23,248 nucleotides of DNA, taken from positions 1 through 23,248 of the IMG/VR virus record IMGVR_UViG_3300007038_000014. One strand, 5' to 3'. The notes under the pieces are model-generated. The model did no database searches. It was not told the origin of the DNA and was given only the letters and a program-made list of their open reading frames with translations. The translations under genes were made by a program, and so were the position numbers. Source of the DNA: a virus. Every line of letters starts with the position of its first letter. Positions within the stretch are counted from its first letter, which is position 1. Below, piece after piece: positions 23,012 to 23,248 of this stretch.

Positions 23012-23248
23012 TTATAAATCTGTATTTAGATGCCAATACACACGCTTTGGCGCGGGGTTGCTCCCACCAAAGTAAGCACCCGATGGCAGCCAATAGCTAA
23101 ACCATGTAAGGTCTAAGTCCTTCCACCAACCCTCAGTAGCTACTTCTTTCTCATGCCAAAAAAAGTGGTTGTTTTCCCTAACATATTTTGCTATTTCAAA
23201 TTTATGATTGTAGTATCGCCAAACCCAAAACTGCTCAAACCTTCCAAA
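23012..23248 (-). CDS. C-terminal part of an unknown protein (runs off the right edge)
   Basis: Frame open from the window edge to TAA at 23012, giving the last 78 residues. It is rich in Trp, Phe, Tyr and His ('FWVWRYYNHKFEIAKYV', 'FFWHEKEVATEGWWKD', 'WFSYWLPSGAYFGG'), which is unusual for a soluble protein but has no membrane-length hydrophobic run. No family recognised. It sits 11 bases before the endolysin gene and is probably in the same transcript. The long frame in the other register at 23001-23093 is a shadow of this gene. Confidence 0.6.
   Translation of the reverse strand, partial: FGRFEQFWVWRYYNHKFEIAKYVRENNHFFWHEKEVATEGWWKDLDLTWFSYWLPSGAYFGGSNPAPKRVYWHLNTDL

Noticed and set aside
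23001-23093. Longer start for the endolysin gene at 23093
   Set aside because: It would overlap the end of the preceding gene in another frame, and its added 31 residues lack a typical N-terminus; the ATG at 23000 leaves a normal 11-base gap.
1-23248. tRNA genes, CRISPR arrays, integrase, transposon ends
   Set aside because: No cloverleaf-like gap, no regularly spaced repeats, and no recombinase or transposase among the frames; almost all sequence is used by phage structural genes.

Overview
The window reads as a block of late genes from a tailed (podovirus-type) double-stranded DNA phage that infects a Bacteroidota host, most likely a flavobacterium. Every supportable gene lies on the minus strand, so transcription runs from the right edge to the left. 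The host assignment rests on AT-rich sequence, repeated promoter boxes of the Bacteroidota type (TAnnTTTG), little sign of Shine-Dalgarno sequences, and a signal peptide ending in the V-T-A-Q pattern common in that phylum. The order terminase - portal - fibre-like genes - scaffold - major capsid protein - ring/adaptor proteins - very long tail-hub ('muzzle') protein - internal proteins is the order of crAss-like phages (Crassvirales) and related marine Cellulophaga-type podoviruses. That lineage call is by gene order and recognised sequence style, not by a database search.

Layout in the direction of transcription. (1) 23248-21835: the end of an unknown gene, then a lysis group made of an M15-family peptidase (endolysin), a 3TM-type holin and a second small membrane protein. 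(2) 21783-20036: a calcineurin-like metallophosphoesterase and a protein that appears to be two GroES-like domains in tandem, which is the most unusual gene here. (3) 20036-14925: an unusually long large terminase subunit and the portal with a long coiled-coil tail. (4) 14893-13447: a small structural protein and a fibre-like protein with a Sec signal peptide. (5) 13436-12597: four very small genes, three of them extremely basic. (6) 12480-9444: scaffold, major capsid protein and a small head protein, closed by a strong terminator. (7) 9368-8535: one gene lying between two terminators. (8) 8385-2509: two ring/adaptor proteins and the 1439-residue muzzle protein, all in one reading frame and separated only by stop codons. 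(9) 2461-1: a hydrophobic, small-residue-rich internal protein, a charged helical internal protein, and the start of a further protein; the last two share an F-x-P-x-K-Y-[M/L] motif.

The genes cover one job from DNA packaging (terminase, portal) through head building (scaffold, capsid protein, possibly helped by the chaperonin cofactor) and tail assembly (rings, muzzle, ejected proteins) to lysis. Five promoter boxes and two hairpin terminators divide it into a holin unit, a portal unit, a capsid unit, a ring/muzzle unit and an internal-protein unit. All three stop codons end genes here and long genes have no internal stops, so the standard code is used. No tRNA, rRNA, CRISPR array, integrase or insertion sequence was seen. 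No gap longer than about 150 bases lacks a gene.
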